A stretch of 64,000 nucleotides of DNA from Hyphomicrobium sp. 99 (GTDB lineage Bacteria > Pseudomonadota > Alphaproteobacteria > Rhizobiales > Hyphomicrobiaceae), in the NCBI RefSeq assembly GCF_000384335.2, contig NZ_KQ031382.1, forward strand, positions 3,483,545-3,547,544, written 5' to 3'. The position numbers and the translations under genes were made by a program. Numbering within the stretch: position 1 is the first letter of the stretch; the number at the start of each line of letters is the position of its first letter. A model generated the notes under the pieces. That model saw only the letters and a program-made list of their open reading frames with translations. It was not told where the DNA came from and searched no databases. Shown here piece by piece: positions 1-9,606 of the stretch.

Positions 1-200
1 AAAAGCCGGTAGATCAGCGCCTGCGCGTTTTTGGCGATCGCCGCGACATCGTAATCGGCGAAGCGCGCCTTGGAGGCTCGCTCGTAGATATATTGCAGGT
101 TGCGCGCCAAAAGGGCCGAACTGGTCACCGGAGTGGCAGCCAGAATCTCGATGTACTCGATGTCTCTTTCGAATGACGCCGACGCAACGGGAGCCAACAC
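1..200 (-). CDS. Unrecognised protein, N-terminal 66 codons (runs off the window)
   Basis: An open minus-strand frame runs without stops from position 200 to the window edge. It starts at a GTG (198-200) preceded by GAGGGG (plus-strand 207-212) six bases upstream, which supports the start. The visible protein begins MLAPVASASFERDIEYIEIL and continues as a charged, probably helical segment with no signal peptide or membrane segment. I do not recognise the family. It lies 118 bp downstream of pntB on the same strand, so it may be at the end of that transcript. Codon use looks like that of real genes nearby. Only the start is visible, so no function is assigned. Confidence 0.5.
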   Translation of the reverse strand, partial: MLAPVASASFERDIEYIEILAATPVTSSALLARNLQYIYERASKARFADYDVAAIAKNAQALIYRL

Positions 201-318
201 GGAAAACCCCTCAAGACCAGAATTCGTCGAAGCTATAGCAGACCAATCCCGGTGCTGGGCGAAACCGGTCCGATGGGCAAACGATTGTTGCCGATCTGCC
301 GCTATCCCTGGACTCGAT

Positions 319-1737
319 CTACTCTGCGAGAGCTTTAACGATCTCTTCGGTCATTTTCTTGGCATCGCCAAGAACCATGACGGTGTTGTCGCGGTAAAAT
401 ACCGGGTTGTCGATGCCGGCATAGCCGGAAGCCAGCGACCGCTTGTTGAAGAACACCGTTCCCGCCTTCCAGACCTGGAGCACGGGCATCCCGTAAATCG
501 GCGACGACTTATCGTCTTCGGCAGCCGGGTTGACGACGTCGTTCGCACCGATGACGTAGACAGCGTCGGCCTGCGCGAACTCGCTATTGATATCCTCGAG
601 TTCGAAAACTTCGTCATAGGGAACGTTGGCTTCGGCGAGCAGCACGTTCATGTGCCCCGGCATGCGCCCGGCGACCGGATGAATGGCGTATTTCACCTCG
701 ACGCCCGCCTTCTTGAGCGCATCGCCCATCTCGCGAAGCGCGTGCTGCGCCTGCGCGACCGCCATGCCGTACCCCGGCACGATGATGACCTTCGCGGCAT
801 TCTTCATGACGTATGCCGCGTCCTCGGCCGATCCGAGCTTCACCGGCTTCTGCTCGCCGCCGCCCGCACCGGCTGCCACCGTTTCACCGCCGAACCCGCC
901 CGCGATGACGGACAGGAACTGCCGGTTCATCGCCTTGCACATGATGTAGGAAAGAATGGCGCCCGACGATCCGACAAGCGCGCCAGTGATGATCAGCGCG
1001 ACATTGCCAAGCGTAAAGCCGATGCCCGCGGCCGCCCAACCCGAATACGAGTTCAGCATCGATACGACGACCGGCATGTCCGCGCCGCCGATCGGAATGA
1101 TGATCAGCACGCCGAGCGCGAGGGCTGCGAGAACGATCAGCCAGAACAGCCACGCCGAACCGGCCGACTGGATGAAGGCATAGATGAGGAAAATCAGAAA
1201 CAGCGCGAGGGCGCCGTTGATGACGTGCCGCATCGGCAGCAGGATCGGCTTGCCGGACATCCGCCCCGAGAGTTTCGAAAAGGCGATCACCGAGCCAGTG
1301 AACGTGATGGCGCCGATGGCGACGCCGAGCGACATTTCGAGAAGGCTGCCGCCCTTGATGCCTACGCTCGGGTCCAGAGGATCGGCGAGAATACCGAACG
1401 CCGACGGCGCGTAGAGCGCGCTCGCCGCAACGAAAACCGCAGCCAAACCGACGAGCGAGTGAAACGCCGCGACAAGTTCCGGCATCATCGTCATCGGAAT
1501 TTCGCGCGCCGTCTTGGCGCCGATGAAGCCGCCGATACCGAGCCCGAGAACGATGAGGATCCACGACGTCGCCGTCGGCTCCGCGAGACCGAGCGTCGTC
1601 AGGATGGCGATCGTCATGCCGATCATGCCGTAGAGATTGCCCTGTCGCGACGTTGCCGGGCTCGACAACCCCCTGAGCGCGAGAATGAAGAGAACTCCCG
1701 AGGCGAGGTAGAGCAGTGCGGCGACGTTTGCGGACAT
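319..1737 (-). CDS. pntB: NAD(P) transhydrogenase subunit beta (PntB)
   Basis: This is the beta subunit of the proton-translocating transhydrogenase, which uses the proton gradient to drive hydride transfer from NADH to NADP+. The 472-residue protein has about nine hydrophobic helices in its first 260 residues (membrane domain II). An Ala/Gly-rich linker near residue 290 leads to the soluble NADP-binding domain III, recognisable by the family motif GYGMAVAQAQ and the later GANDVVNPAA segment. Length fits the family (about 460). It is the last of three co-directional genes (pntAA, pntAB, pntB) and so presumably one operon supplying NADPH. The ATG at 1737 gives the expected N-terminal helix. 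Long open frames on the opposite strand here are shadows of the GC-rich codons. Confidence 0.97.
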   Translation of the reverse strand: MSANVAALLYLASGVLFILALRGLSSPATSRQGNLYGMIGMTIAILTTLGLAEPTATSWILIVLGLGIGGFIGAKTAREIPMTMMPELVAAFHSLVGLAAVFVAASALYAPSAFGILADPLDPSVGIKGGSLLEMSLGVAIGAITFTGSVIAFSKLSGRMSGKPILLPMRHVINGALALFLIFLIYAFIQSAGSAWLFWLIVLAALALGVLIIIPIGGADMPVVVSMLNSYSGWAAAGIGFTLGNVALIITGALVGSSGAILSYIMCKAMNRQFLSVIAGGFGGETVAAGAGGGEQKPVKLGSAEDAAYVMKNAAKVIIVPGYGMAVAQAQHALREMGDALKKAGVEVKYAIHPVAGRMPGHMNVLLAEANVPYDEVFELEDINSEFAQADAVYVIGANDVVNPAAEDDKSSPIYGMPVLQVWKAGTVFFNKRSLASGYAGIDNPVFYRDNTVMVLGDAKKMTEEIVKALAE

Positions 1738-1806
1738 TGGATCGTTTCCCCGGTCCCGTTGTCTGATGTCTTGGGCGCTTCTCTTGTGACCAGTCGAGCG
1801 TGAGCG

Positions 1807-2205
1807 TCAGCCGTCCTTTTTCACTGGCGCGTCTTTTTTCTTGTACATCGCGAGCATGCGGTTGGTGACGAGGAAACCGCCGAAGATGTTGACCGACGCC
1901 ATCGTCAAGGCGAGGAAGCCAAACACTTTGGCGATGGTGCTATCGGATGAGGTCAGCGAAACGCCGACCGCGAGAAGCGCACCGACCACGATGACGGATG
2001 AAATCGCGTTGGTCACGCTCATCAGAGGCGTGTGCAGGGCCGGCGTCACCGACCAGACGACGTAGTAGCCGACGAACACCGCGATCACGAACACCATGAA
2101 CTCGTAGACCGAGGGACTGATCAGCGTGCCCTCTGCCGCAAAGGCGGACGACGCGGTGAAAAAGAACACCGAAAGCGCTGCAAAAAGCGGTTTCATCACG
2201 CGCAT
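1807..2205 (-). CDS. pntAB: NAD(P) transhydrogenase subunit alpha part 2 (PntAB)
   Basis: Small membrane part of the split alpha subunit. It supplies three core helices of the proton channel (domain II) and is diagnostic for the three-subunit alphaproteobacterial enzyme. The 132-residue protein has an N-terminal hydrophobic stretch that resembles a signal peptide ([20 protein letters not shown]), followed by the family core with [20 protein letters not shown]. The ATG at 2205 has GAGGAG seven bases upstream. An alternative ATG at 2220 overlaps the pntAA stop as ATGA. Either start implies translational coupling to pntAA. The signal-like leader is unlike the short N-terminus I recall from Rhodospirillum PntAB; this may mean only that the first helix is cleavable. 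Confidence 0.93.
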   Translation of the reverse strand: MRVMKPLFAALSVFFFTASSAFAAEGTLISPSVYEFMVFVIAVFVGYYVVWSVTPALHTPLMSVTNAISSVIVVGALLAVGVSLTSSDSTIAKVFGFLALTMASVNIFGGFLVTNRMLAMYKKKDAPVKKDG

Positions 2206-2216
2206 GGCGAGGCTCC

Positions 2217-3356
2217 TCATGCCGTCTTTGTCGCGAAGTTCGGATGCACGAGCTGACCGTCTTTGGCGACCAAAGTCCCCTTGATCAGCTCGTCGTCCCA
2301 ATTGACCGCAAGCGTCTTTTCCTTCTTGTCGATCATCGTCTCGATGAAGGCCAGGAGGTTGCGTGCGTACAAACTCGAAGCATTGACGGCAATCGTGCCC
2401 GCGAGATTGAGCGGTCCGAAAATCTTGACGCCGTTCGGCGTCTCGACGGTCCGGCCGGCTTCGGTCAGCTCGGTGTTGCCGCCGCGTTCGGCCGCAAGAT
2501 CGACGATGACGGAACCGGGCTTCATGCTTTCGATCATCGCGCGCGAAATGAGCTTCGGCGCCGGACGCCCTGGAATGAGCGCCGTCGTGATGACGATGTC
2601 CTGGTTCTTGATATGGTTCGCGATGAGCTCAGCCTGTTTCGCCTGATACTCCGCGCTCATCGGCTTCGCGTAACCGGCGGCCGTCTGCGCCTGCTTGAAT
2701 TCGTCGTCTTCGACCGCAACGAATTTCGCACCGAGCGACTGAACCTGCTCTTTCGTCGCCGGACGCACGTCCGTCGCCGTCACCTGCGCGCCGAGCCGCC
2801 GCGCCGTCGCGATGGCCTGCAACCCGGCAACGCCGACGCCCATGATGAAAGCTTTGGCCGCCGGAACGGTACCGGCTGGCGTCATCATCAACGGTAGTGC
2901 CTGTCCGAACATCGAGGCGCCATCGACGACGGCCTTATAACCCGCGAGATTGGCCTGGCTCGACAGCACGTCCATGGACTGCGCGCGCGTCGTTCGCGGC
3001 ATCAGCTCCATCGAAAAGACCGTGCCCCCGCTTGCCGCGAGGGCTTCAAGACCCGCACGATCGCCGAACGGATCGATCATCCCGGCAACAATGGCGCCCG
3101 GCTTCAACGCCCGAATGTCTTCGGCGGACGGACGGCGAACCGAAAGAAGAATGTCGGCGCCTGCGAGCGCTTCCGCCCGGCTAACGATCTCCGCTCCCGC
3201 GGTCCGGTAGGCCTCGTCGGAAAAGCGCGATCGGAGCCCCGCCCCCTGCTCTATGCGCACACGCGCCCCGAGGGCCGAGAACTTTTTGACCGTGTCGGGA
3301 GAAATCGCGACACGCGGTTCGTCGGCCAGTTCACAGGTAACAGCTATCGTAACCAT
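2217..3356 (-). CDS. pntAA: NAD(P) transhydrogenase subunit alpha part 1 (PntAA)
   Basis: Soluble NAD(H)-binding domain I of the transhydrogenase, related to alanine dehydrogenase. The ~379-residue protein begins [20 protein letters not shown] and contains the Rossmann segment [18 protein letters not shown] near residue 170, followed by the acidic TDVRP that contacts the NAD ribose. [17 protein letters not shown] loop residues are present near residue 130. The ATG at 3356 is chosen because it gives the conserved family start; the frame stays open 13 codons further upstream. The stop overlaps an ATG of pntAB. A hairpin followed by T residues lies between this gene and the upstream oxidase subunit gene, so pntAA may have its own promoter. 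Confidence 0.96.
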   Translation of the reverse strand: MVTIAVTCELADEPRVAISPDTVKKFSALGARVRIEQGAGLRSRFSDEAYRTAGAEIVSRAEALAGADILLSVRRPSAEDIRALKPGAIVAGMIDPFGDRAGLEALAASGGTVFSMELMPRTTRAQSMDVLSSQANLAGYKAVVDGASMFGQALPLMMTPAGTVPAAKAFIMGVGVAGLQAIATARRLGAQVTATDVRPATKEQVQSLGAKFVAVEDDEFKQAQTAAGYAKPMSAEYQAKQAELIANHIKNQDIVITTALIPGRPAPKLISRAMIESMKPGSVIVDLAAERGGNTELTEAGRTVETPNGVKIFGPLNLAGTIAVNASSLYARNLLAFIETMIDKKEKTLAVNWDDELIKGTLVAKDGQLVHPNFATKTA

Positions 3357-3398
3357 GTCTCGTTCCAATTGAGCGGGAGGGGCTGCGCGGCTCAATAT

Positions 3399-3429
3399 GA
3401 AAAAGGGCAGTCCTTAATCGGGCCGCCCT
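3399..3429 (-). terminator. Hairpin-T terminator between the oxidase subunit IV gene and pntAA
   Basis: On the minus strand AGGGCGG and CTGCCCT can pair (one G-U) across a loop of about 16 bases. The pair is followed directly by TTTTTC. It sits 38 bp after the stop of the small oxidase gene and before pntAA, and would end or attenuate transcription between them. The loop is large, so strength is uncertain. Confidence 0.5.
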
Positions 3430-3466
3430 GTTTTCTTTTTGCCTGTTGTGTCCGGTGTCTCAGACA

Positions 3467-3610
3467 TCAGGCCAAAAAGAACTTCATGCCGGCAAGGATG
3501 ACGACCACGAAAACGATGCCGTACTTCGTCAGACGCAGAAACGTCTCGTACGTCTCGACATGCTGCGCGTAGTCCATCGACGGACTACCTTTGGATGTAT
3601 CGATGCTCAA
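3467..3610 (-). CDS. aa3-type cytochrome c oxidase subunit IV (47 aa)
   Basis: A tiny single-helix protein of 47 residues. It ends MDYAQHVETYETFLRLTKYG, a hydrophobic helix IVFVVVILAGMKFFLA, then stop. This matches the bacterial aa3-type cytochrome oxidase subunit IV family (one transmembrane helix, about 40-60 residues) found with transhydrogenase genes in many Hyphomicrobiales (recollection). The likely start is a TTG at 3610 with GGGGAG seven bases upstream; an internal ATG at residue 12 would give 36 residues. It lies upstream of pntAA on the same strand. The family assignment rests on length, the AxHxxTYxxF-like start and the single helix. Confidence 0.82.
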   Translation of the reverse strand: MSIDTSKGSPSMDYAQHVETYETFLRLTKYGIVFVVVILAGMKFFLA

Positions 3611-3771
3611 GGCTTCACTCCCCTAGGCCGGTTGGAAATCGTTTCTTTCTTGCTTGGTATATCAGATTGTGGCGAGCTTCAAGCTGTCGCGGTTTTTCGG
3701 CCTTGGACATCGGATCAAGCGTCCATCAGAGGGTCGTCACGCGACCAAGTCCAAAGGAACCGGATAGGCGG

Positions 3772-5688
3772 CTAGATCGCTACTTGCGTGCCGACCTCGA
3801 CGACTCGATCGGTCGGAATCTGGAAGTAGGTCGTCGCGTCCTCGGCGCTACCGGCAAGGGCGATGAACAGTCGCTCCTGCCAGCGCGGCAGCTCGGATTT
3901 GGACGTCATCCGCAACGACCGCCGCGACAGGAAGAACGATGTCGAGCCGATATCGATGTTGCAGTCTTTCCGGCGCGCGTGCTCGAGAATCTTCGGCACG
4001 CTCGGCGTTTCCATGAAGCCGTACCGCGCGATGATGCGGATGAAGTGATCCGAAATCCGCTCGATCGTCAGCCGTTCGTGCCGCGCGACACGAGGCGTCT
4101 CCACCGTCCGGATCGAGAGCAGAATGTTGCGCTCATGCATGATCCGGTTGTGCTTCAGGTTGTGCATCATAGACGTCGGCGCAGCATAAGGATCGCCGGT
4201 GAGGAACACGGCCGTACCCGAAACGCGATGCGGAGGCTTCGCCTCGAGCTTGCGCACGAGCCAATCGAGATCGGCTTCATTGCGCTTCGTGACCTTGGCG
4301 AGAACCCGCGTTCCGCGAACCCATGTGAACATGATCATCGCCAGCATGCAGGCAACAGCCAGCGGCACCCAGCCACCTTCGAACAGCTTCAGAATGTTGG
4401 CGGAGAAGAACGCCTGCTCGATCAAAAGTAGCGGAATGACGATCAGTGCCACCCGCCAGAGCGGCCAGTTCCAGCACTTCCAGATAACGAAGAACGCCAT
4501 CAGCGTATCGATGACCATCGCGGCCGTAACCGACACGCCATAGGCCGCCGCCAGATTGGACGAAGTGCGGAACGCGAAAATCGCGACAAGAACGGCGATG
4601 AACAGGATCCAGTTGACCCTCGGCATGTAGATCTGCCCGGCCATGCTTTCGGACGTATGCCGGATTTCGAAGCGGGGAACGAGACCGAGCTGAATGGCCT
4701 GCCGGGTGAGTGAAAATGCGCCCGTAATCACGGCCTGGCTGGCAATCACCGTTGCGAACGTCGAAAGGATCAGCATCGGGATCAGCATGAAATCCGGGTA
4801 GAGCCGGTAGAACGGATTTTCGATCGCGTTCGCGTCGTTCATGACGAGCGCGCCCTGCCCGAAGTAGTTCAGAACCAGCGCCGGCATGACGAAGTAGATC
4901 CACGACGCTGTAATCGGACGACGGCCGAAATGCCCGAGATCGGCATAGAGCGCCTCCGCGCCCGTACAGGCCAGAAACACGAGGCCCATCACCGTCAGCC
5001 CCAAGAACCCGTGGTGGTAGACGAACGTCATTCCGTAGACCGGATTCAAGGCGAGAAGGACGTGCAGATTGTCCGCGATGTGTGCGAGGCCACCGAGCCC
5101 GAGCACGACGAACCAAACCACCATCACCGGCCCGAAAAATCGCGCGACCCGATCGGTGCCGCGCGATTGCATCCAGAACAGAAGAGCCAGCACCAGAAGG
5201 GCGACCGGAATAACGGCCCGCTCGAACTGCGGCGCGATGAGTTTCAGTCCCTCGACGGCCGAGAGCACGGAAATGGCAGGCGTGATGACGGCATCGCCGT
5301 AGAAGAACGACGCGCCTGCAATCCCGAGCGCTCCGAGCAGCGGAGCGCTGCGCCGTGCCACCGTCTGCCCCAGCGCCATCAGCGCGAACATGCCGCCTTC
5401 GCCCTTGTTGTCGGCGCGTAGCAACAGCAGCACGTATTTGATGGTGACGACGAGAGTCATCGCCCAGAATATCAACGACAGCACGCCGAGCGCCGCTTCT
5501 GCCGTCGTCAGCCCACGATGGGCAGCCGCAGTTATAGCTTCCTTGAACGCATAAAGCGGGCTCGTACCGATATCGCCAAAGACGACACCCACTGAGCCGA
5601 TAGCCAATGCCCAGACGTTCTTACTGTGATGCCCCTCTCCGGCGCCAAGGTCGGCGGCGGCCTGAACAGAAGCGGGCGCTTGTGCCAT
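3772..5688 (-). CDS. kup: Kup-type potassium uptake permease
   Basis: Low-affinity K+ transporter of the KUP/HAK family, moving K+ with H+ across the inner membrane. The 638-residue protein carries the signature GVVFGDIGTSPLYAFKEAI near residue 35 and KGEGGMFALMALGQ near residue 95. It has about twelve hydrophobic helices up to residue 450 and a hydrophilic C-terminal domain of about 170 residues. Length is standard. It stands alone: about 160 bp from the oxidase gene downstream and about 195 bp from pepF upstream, on the same strand as both. No K+-sensing kdp genes are nearby. Confidence 0.96.
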   Translation of the reverse strand: MAQAPASVQAAADLGAGEGHHSKNVWALAIGSVGVVFGDIGTSPLYAFKEAITAAAHRGLTTAEAALGVLSLIFWAMTLVVTIKYVLLLLRADNKGEGGMFALMALGQTVARRSAPLLGALGIAGASFFYGDAVITPAISVLSAVEGLKLIAPQFERAVIPVALLVLALLFWMQSRGTDRVARFFGPVMVVWFVVLGLGGLAHIADNLHVLLALNPVYGMTFVYHHGFLGLTVMGLVFLACTGAEALYADLGHFGRRPITASWIYFVMPALVLNYFGQGALVMNDANAIENPFYRLYPDFMLIPMLILSTFATVIASQAVITGAFSLTRQAIQLGLVPRFEIRHTSESMAGQIYMPRVNWILFIAVLVAIFAFRTSSNLAAAYGVSVTAAMVIDTLMAFFVIWKCWNWPLWRVALIVIPLLLIEQAFFSANILKLFEGGWVPLAVACMLAMIMFTWVRGTRVLAKVTKRNEADLDWLVRKLEAKPPHRVSGTAVFLTGDPYAAPTSMMHNLKHNRIMHERNILLSIRTVETPRVARHERLTIERISDHFIRIIARYGFMETPSVPKILEHARRKDCNIDIGSTSFFLSRRSLRMTSKSELPRWQERLFIALAGSAEDATTYFQIPTDRVVEVGTQVAI

Positions 5689-5882
5689 GCAGGCACCTCG
5701 ACCTTATTTAAAAGGCTGCATAGCAGCAAAGTGGCGGGCTTCTACTCTCACGTCATGCCGTTGGAAAGCGGCAAATTGGCCGCCGAGCGCTGTTAAACGC
5801 CCTTCCTAGGCTTGACAATGCATCGCCAAAGGATTCGTTGCACCGTCCTGCCTAGGATTTCCGGGGATGATTTTCACAGTCC

Positions 5883-7730
5883 TCAGTCGATTTTTTCCAG
5901 CTCGTCGATCATGCCTTCGATAACCTTGAGCCCCTTGTTCCAGAACTCCGGATCGCGGGCATCGAGACCGAACGGAGCGAGCAGCTCGGAATGGTGTTTC
6001 GACCCGCCCGCTTTCAAGAGGTTGAAATATTTCTGAACGAACTCAGGGTGTGCTTCAGAATAAAGGCCATATAGCGAATTCACCAAACAATCGCCGAAAG
6101 CGTAGGCATAGACGTAGAATGGCGAATGGATGAAGTGCGGGATGTAAGTCCAGAAGACTTCATATCCGGGCTTCAGATCGATGGACGGCCCGAGACTTTC
6201 CGCCTGAACTTCCAGCCACATTTTGTTGATCTGGTCGGATGTGAGTTCGCCCTCGCGGCGCGCTTCGTGAACCTTGCGCTCGAACGTGTAGAACGCGATC
6301 TGACGAACGACCGTGTTGAGCATATCCTCAACCTTGCCGGCGAGCATGGCCTTCTTCTCGCGCGGGTCCTTGGTCTCAGAAATGATCGAGTTGAACGTCA
6401 GCATCTCGCCGAATACCGAGGCGGTTTCGGCAAGCGTCAACGGCGTCGGAGCGAGAAGCGGGCCCTGGTCGCGCGCCAGCCACTGATGCACGCCGTGCCC
6501 CAGTTCATGCGCAAGAGTCATCACGTCCCGCGGCTTGCCCAGATAATTCATCATCACATAGGGATGCACCGACGGCACTGTGGACGCCGAGAATGCGCCA
6601 GGCGCCTTGCCGGGCCGCACGGGAGCATCGATCCAGTTCTTATCGAAGAACTGCTTGGCGATCGTCGCCATCTCCGGCGCAAACCCGTGGTACGCGCGCA
6701 GCACAATCTGCTCGGCTTCAGGCCATGAAATCATCCGCTCCGGCTTGTCGGGTAGCGGGGCGTTCCGGTCCCATGACGCGAGCTTCTTCTTGCCGAGCCA
6801 CTTCGCCTTCATCGCATAGTAGCGGTGCGAAAGCAGCGGATAGGCCGCCCGAACGCTTGAAACGAGCGCGTCGACCACCGGGCCTTCAACCCGGTTTGCA
6901 AGATTGCGGCTGTCTGCGACGTCTTTGAAGTTGTGCCAGCGGTCGGAAATTTCCTTGTCCTTCGCCAGCGTGTTCGTAATGCGCGTGAAAAGCGGCAGAT
7001 TGGCCGTGAAAACCTTGGACAACGCTTCCGACGCGGCCTTGCGCTTCTTCTCATCCGGATCGGACAGGAAGTTCAGCGTCGGCTCCAGCGACAGCGGTTC
7101 CTTGTGGCCTTTCACGACGAACTTGAGCGACGACATCGTCTCGTCGAACAACCGGTTCCAGGCAGCGCGGCTCGTCTGCGACTTCTCGGTGAAAAGCGTT
7201 TCGATCCGCTCATCGAGCTGATGCGGCTTTTCTTTCCGGAGATCCTCGAACCACGGCTTGTACCGCTTGATGCTCTCGTGCTTCAGCGCTTCATCGATGA
7301 CGGCGTCATCGATCTGGTTGAGCTCGAGCTCGAAGAAGATGAGATCGGTATAAATCTTCGTCAGGGCTTCCGAGATGTCGGCGTTGAATTTGGCCCGAAC
7401 GGGGTCCGTCTGGTTCAAGACATAGTAGAGCCCCGAATACGACCCGAGCTTGCCCGCGAGATCGGCGAGCTTCTCGTAATCCTTGATAGGCTCGATGAGC
7501 TTGCCGCCGTCCTTCGCAAGTTCGGCGAGACGCCCCTGGTAAGCAGCCTTGATACGCGTTGCCTCGGCAGCGGCTTCTTTGAGATCGCGCTGAATTTTAG
7601 GGTCATCGGGACCAGCATAAAGGTCGCTCAAATCCCATTCAGGCATCGTTCCGAGCGGCTGATCGGCGGACGACTGCGAAAGTGCGGCGTCGGAGGCAAA
7701 GTTGATGTCCGAAAAAGACTTGGCGCGCAT
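5883..7730 (-). CDS. pepF: M3 family oligoendopeptidase F
   Basis: Cytosolic zinc metallopeptidase of family M3B that degrades short oligopeptides. The 615-residue protein has the HExxH zinc motif within LAHELGHGVHQWLA near residue 410, with the downstream glutamate ligand in the ETASVFGEMLTF segment. An N-terminal helical domain covers residues 60-200, and the conserved C-terminal ...SPFYVYAYAFGD segment is present. The ATG at 7730 is preceded by AAGGA at normal spacing. About 340 bp of apparently non-coding sequence separates it from the divergent response-regulator gene. Confidence 0.95.
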   Translation of the reverse strand: MRAKSFSDINFASDAALSQSSADQPLGTMPEWDLSDLYAGPDDPKIQRDLKEAAAEATRIKAAYQGRLAELAKDGGKLIEPIKDYEKLADLAGKLGSYSGLYYVLNQTDPVRAKFNADISEALTKIYTDLIFFELELNQIDDAVIDEALKHESIKRYKPWFEDLRKEKPHQLDERIETLFTEKSQTSRAAWNRLFDETMSSLKFVVKGHKEPLSLEPTLNFLSDPDEKKRKAASEALSKVFTANLPLFTRITNTLAKDKEISDRWHNFKDVADSRNLANRVEGPVVDALVSSVRAAYPLLSHRYYAMKAKWLGKKKLASWDRNAPLPDKPERMISWPEAEQIVLRAYHGFAPEMATIAKQFFDKNWIDAPVRPGKAPGAFSASTVPSVHPYVMMNYLGKPRDVMTLAHELGHGVHQWLARDQGPLLAPTPLTLAETASVFGEMLTFNSIISETKDPREKKAMLAGKVEDMLNTVVRQIAFYTFERKVHEARREGELTSDQINKMWLEVQAESLGPSIDLKPGYEVFWTYIPHFIHSPFYVYAYAFGDCLVNSLYGLYSEAHPEFVQKYFNLLKAGGSKHHSELLAPFGLDARDPEFWNKGLKVIEGMIDELEKID

Positions 7731-8072
7731 GGGGGTCCTTCACAAACGATGGTTTTCGCCGTGGCTTACCACAGCCGAGCCAAAGATTGAAATTCGCGGC
7801 CGGTGATGTGGGATCGTGCAAAACTGGACCAGCGCTGCGAGCGGTAAAAAACTGCCGGTTCAATGTCCCGGAGAAAAAACTTCCGGGTCAGTTCAGCCGC
7901 TTACCTGTGAGCGAAGAATATTGTGCCAATTCGAAACCTTACATTTACCCTTGTCGGGCAATCTTCCACCCGTTGCGTAAGTTCTAGGTCACCGCGTGTT
8001 TGAAGCTGGAGCAAATCCAGCGTCGCCCGCCGCAGCTGACCGGTGTATCCGTAAGAGTAAAGTTGCGTGCCA
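7731..8072. other. Intergenic region between divergent pepF and the response regulator
   Basis: This stretch of about 340 bp carries the 5' regions of two divergent genes. Short open frames on both strands show no family resemblance and no ribosome binding sites. I see no convincing hairpin or operator. Confidence 0.4.
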
Positions 8073-9584
8073 ATGTCCAAGCGTATTCTCATCGTAGACG
8101 ACGATCCTGCCCAGCGTCGCATTCTTGAAGAAACGATCAAACGGTTTGGCTTCGAGACCAGAACCTGCGGATCGGGCGAACAAGCGATCCAGATCCTGGA
8201 AGGTCCGGAGCACTCGCAAATCGGCCTCGTATTGCTCGACCTAGTCATGCCCGGCATGGACGGCATGGCCGTACTCGACCGCATCGGCCGCGTCGCCGGC
8301 ATGCCCCCGATTATCGTCCAGACAGCCCACGGTTCGATCGAGACGGCAATCAACGCGATGCGCCGCGGCGCCGTTGATTTTGTCGTCAAACCGGCATCGC
8401 CCGAACGGCTTGATGTATCCATCAAGAGCGCGCTCAAAATCGAAGCCCTCGCCGAAGAGATCAACCGCATCAAGAAGACGGTCGATGGCACGCTGACGTT
8501 CGGCGACCTCGTCCTCCGCGGCGAAGCGATGAAGCGCGTCATCACGCTCGGCAAGCGCGCCGCAGCTTCAAACATTCCCGTTCTGATCGAAGGCGAAAGC
8601 GGCGTCGGCAAAGAGCTGATAGCGCGCGCCATCCAGGGCGAAAGCGATCGCGCCGGCAAGCCGTTCATTACCGTGAACTGTGGCGCGATCCCCGAAAACC
8701 TTATTGAAAGCATCCTTTTCGGCCACGAAAAGGGCTCCTTCACCGGCGCAACCGACAAACGTATCGGCAAATTCCAGGAAGCCGACGGCGGCACGCTCTT
8801 CCTCGATGAGGTCGGCGAGCTTCCGCTCGAAGCCCAGGTGAAACTGCTCCGCGCCTTGCAGGAAGGCGAGATCGACCCCGTCGGCGCCAAGCGTCCGGTG
8901 AAGGTGAACTTCCGTCTCATCTCCGCGACCAACCGCGACATGATCCAGCAAGTGAAGGACGGCAAGTTCCGCGAGGACCTCTACTACCGCCTCAACGTCT
9001 TCCCGATTTTCATCCCGCCGCTGCGCGAACGGATTGAAGACATTCCTGAGCTTGCCCGCCACTTCCTCGCGCGCTTCGCGGCCGAAGAAGGCAAGCGCGT
9101 CGCAACGATCTCCGACCGCGCGATGAGGCTCCTTCAGGCGTATTCCTGGCCCGGCAACGTCCGCCAGCTCGAGAACGCAGTCTTCCGCGCCGTCGTCCTC
9201 GCAGACGGACCCGAGCTTTCGGTTGCTGAGTTCCCGCAGATCGCAGCTCACGTCGAAGGCTTCGAGACGGAGATTCCGGCGGCACCCTCGACCGTACAGA
9301 AAGCCCCGGCCTATACGGGCCCCGCTCTGCTCGGCGCCGAGAACACCGTCCCTCATACGATCGAAATGAAGACGCCCGCGTCCGGCGGCAGCTCGCTCGG
9401 TATCCAGGCAGTCGCCGAGGACGGCGAAATCCGCTCCCTCGAGGCCATCGAAGCCGACATGATCCGCTTGGCCCTCGGCCGTTATCGCGGACACATGACG
9501 GAAGTGGCCAAGCGGCTCAACATCGGCCGGTCGACACTCTACCGGAAGATGCAGGAATACGGATTAGAGCCCCGCACCAACTAG
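8073..9584 (+). CDS. Sigma-54-dependent response regulator (REC-AAA+-Fis)
   Basis: NtrC-type transcriptional activator of about 503 residues. An N-terminal receiver domain (1-120) has the acidic pocket VDDD and phospho-acceptor Asp in LLDLVMP. The AAA+ domain (about 160-395) has Walker A GESGVGKE and Walker B GGTLFLDEVGEL. A C-terminal Fis helix-turn-helix reads MTEVAKRLNIGRSTLYRKM. The sigma-54 contact loop reads GSFTGA rather than GAFTGA, a conservative change. No sensor kinase is adjacent, so it is an orphan regulator with unknown targets. The ATG at 8073 is chosen over a GTG six bases upstream. An inverted repeat and a terminator follow the gene. Confidence 0.94.
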   Translation: MSKRILIVDDDPAQRRILEETIKRFGFETRTCGSGEQAIQILEGPEHSQIGLVLLDLVMPGMDGMAVLDRIGRVAGMPPIIVQTAHGSIETAINAMRRGAVDFVVKPASPERLDVSIKSALKIEALAEEINRIKKTVDGTLTFGDLVLRGEAMKRVITLGKRAAASNIPVLIEGESGVGKELIARAIQGESDRAGKPFITVNCGAIPENLIESILFGHEKGSFTGATDKRIGKFQEADGGTLFLDEVGELPLEAQVKLLRALQEGEIDPVGAKRPVKVNFRLISATNRDMIQQVKDGKFREDLYYRLNVFPIFIPPLRERIEDIPELARHFLARFAAEEGKRVATISDRAMRLLQAYSWPGNVRQLENAVFRAVVLADGPELSVAEFPQIAAHVEGFETEIPAAPSTVQKAPAYTGPALLGAENTVPHTIEMKTPASGGSSLGIQAVAEDGEIRSLEAIEADMIRLALGRYRGHMTEVAKRLNIGRSTLYRKMQEYGLEPRTN

Positions 9585-9606
9585 CCCAAGCGACAGAACC
9601 AAATGC

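Noticed and set aside
100..1803. A 567-codon open frame on the plus strand opposite pntB
   Set aside because: It is antisense to a certain gene in high-GC DNA; the protein is Arg/Asp/His-rich with no domain.
7787..7987. Small plus-strand open frame between pepF and the response regulator
   Set aside because: No ribosome site and no family resemblance; treated as intergenic.
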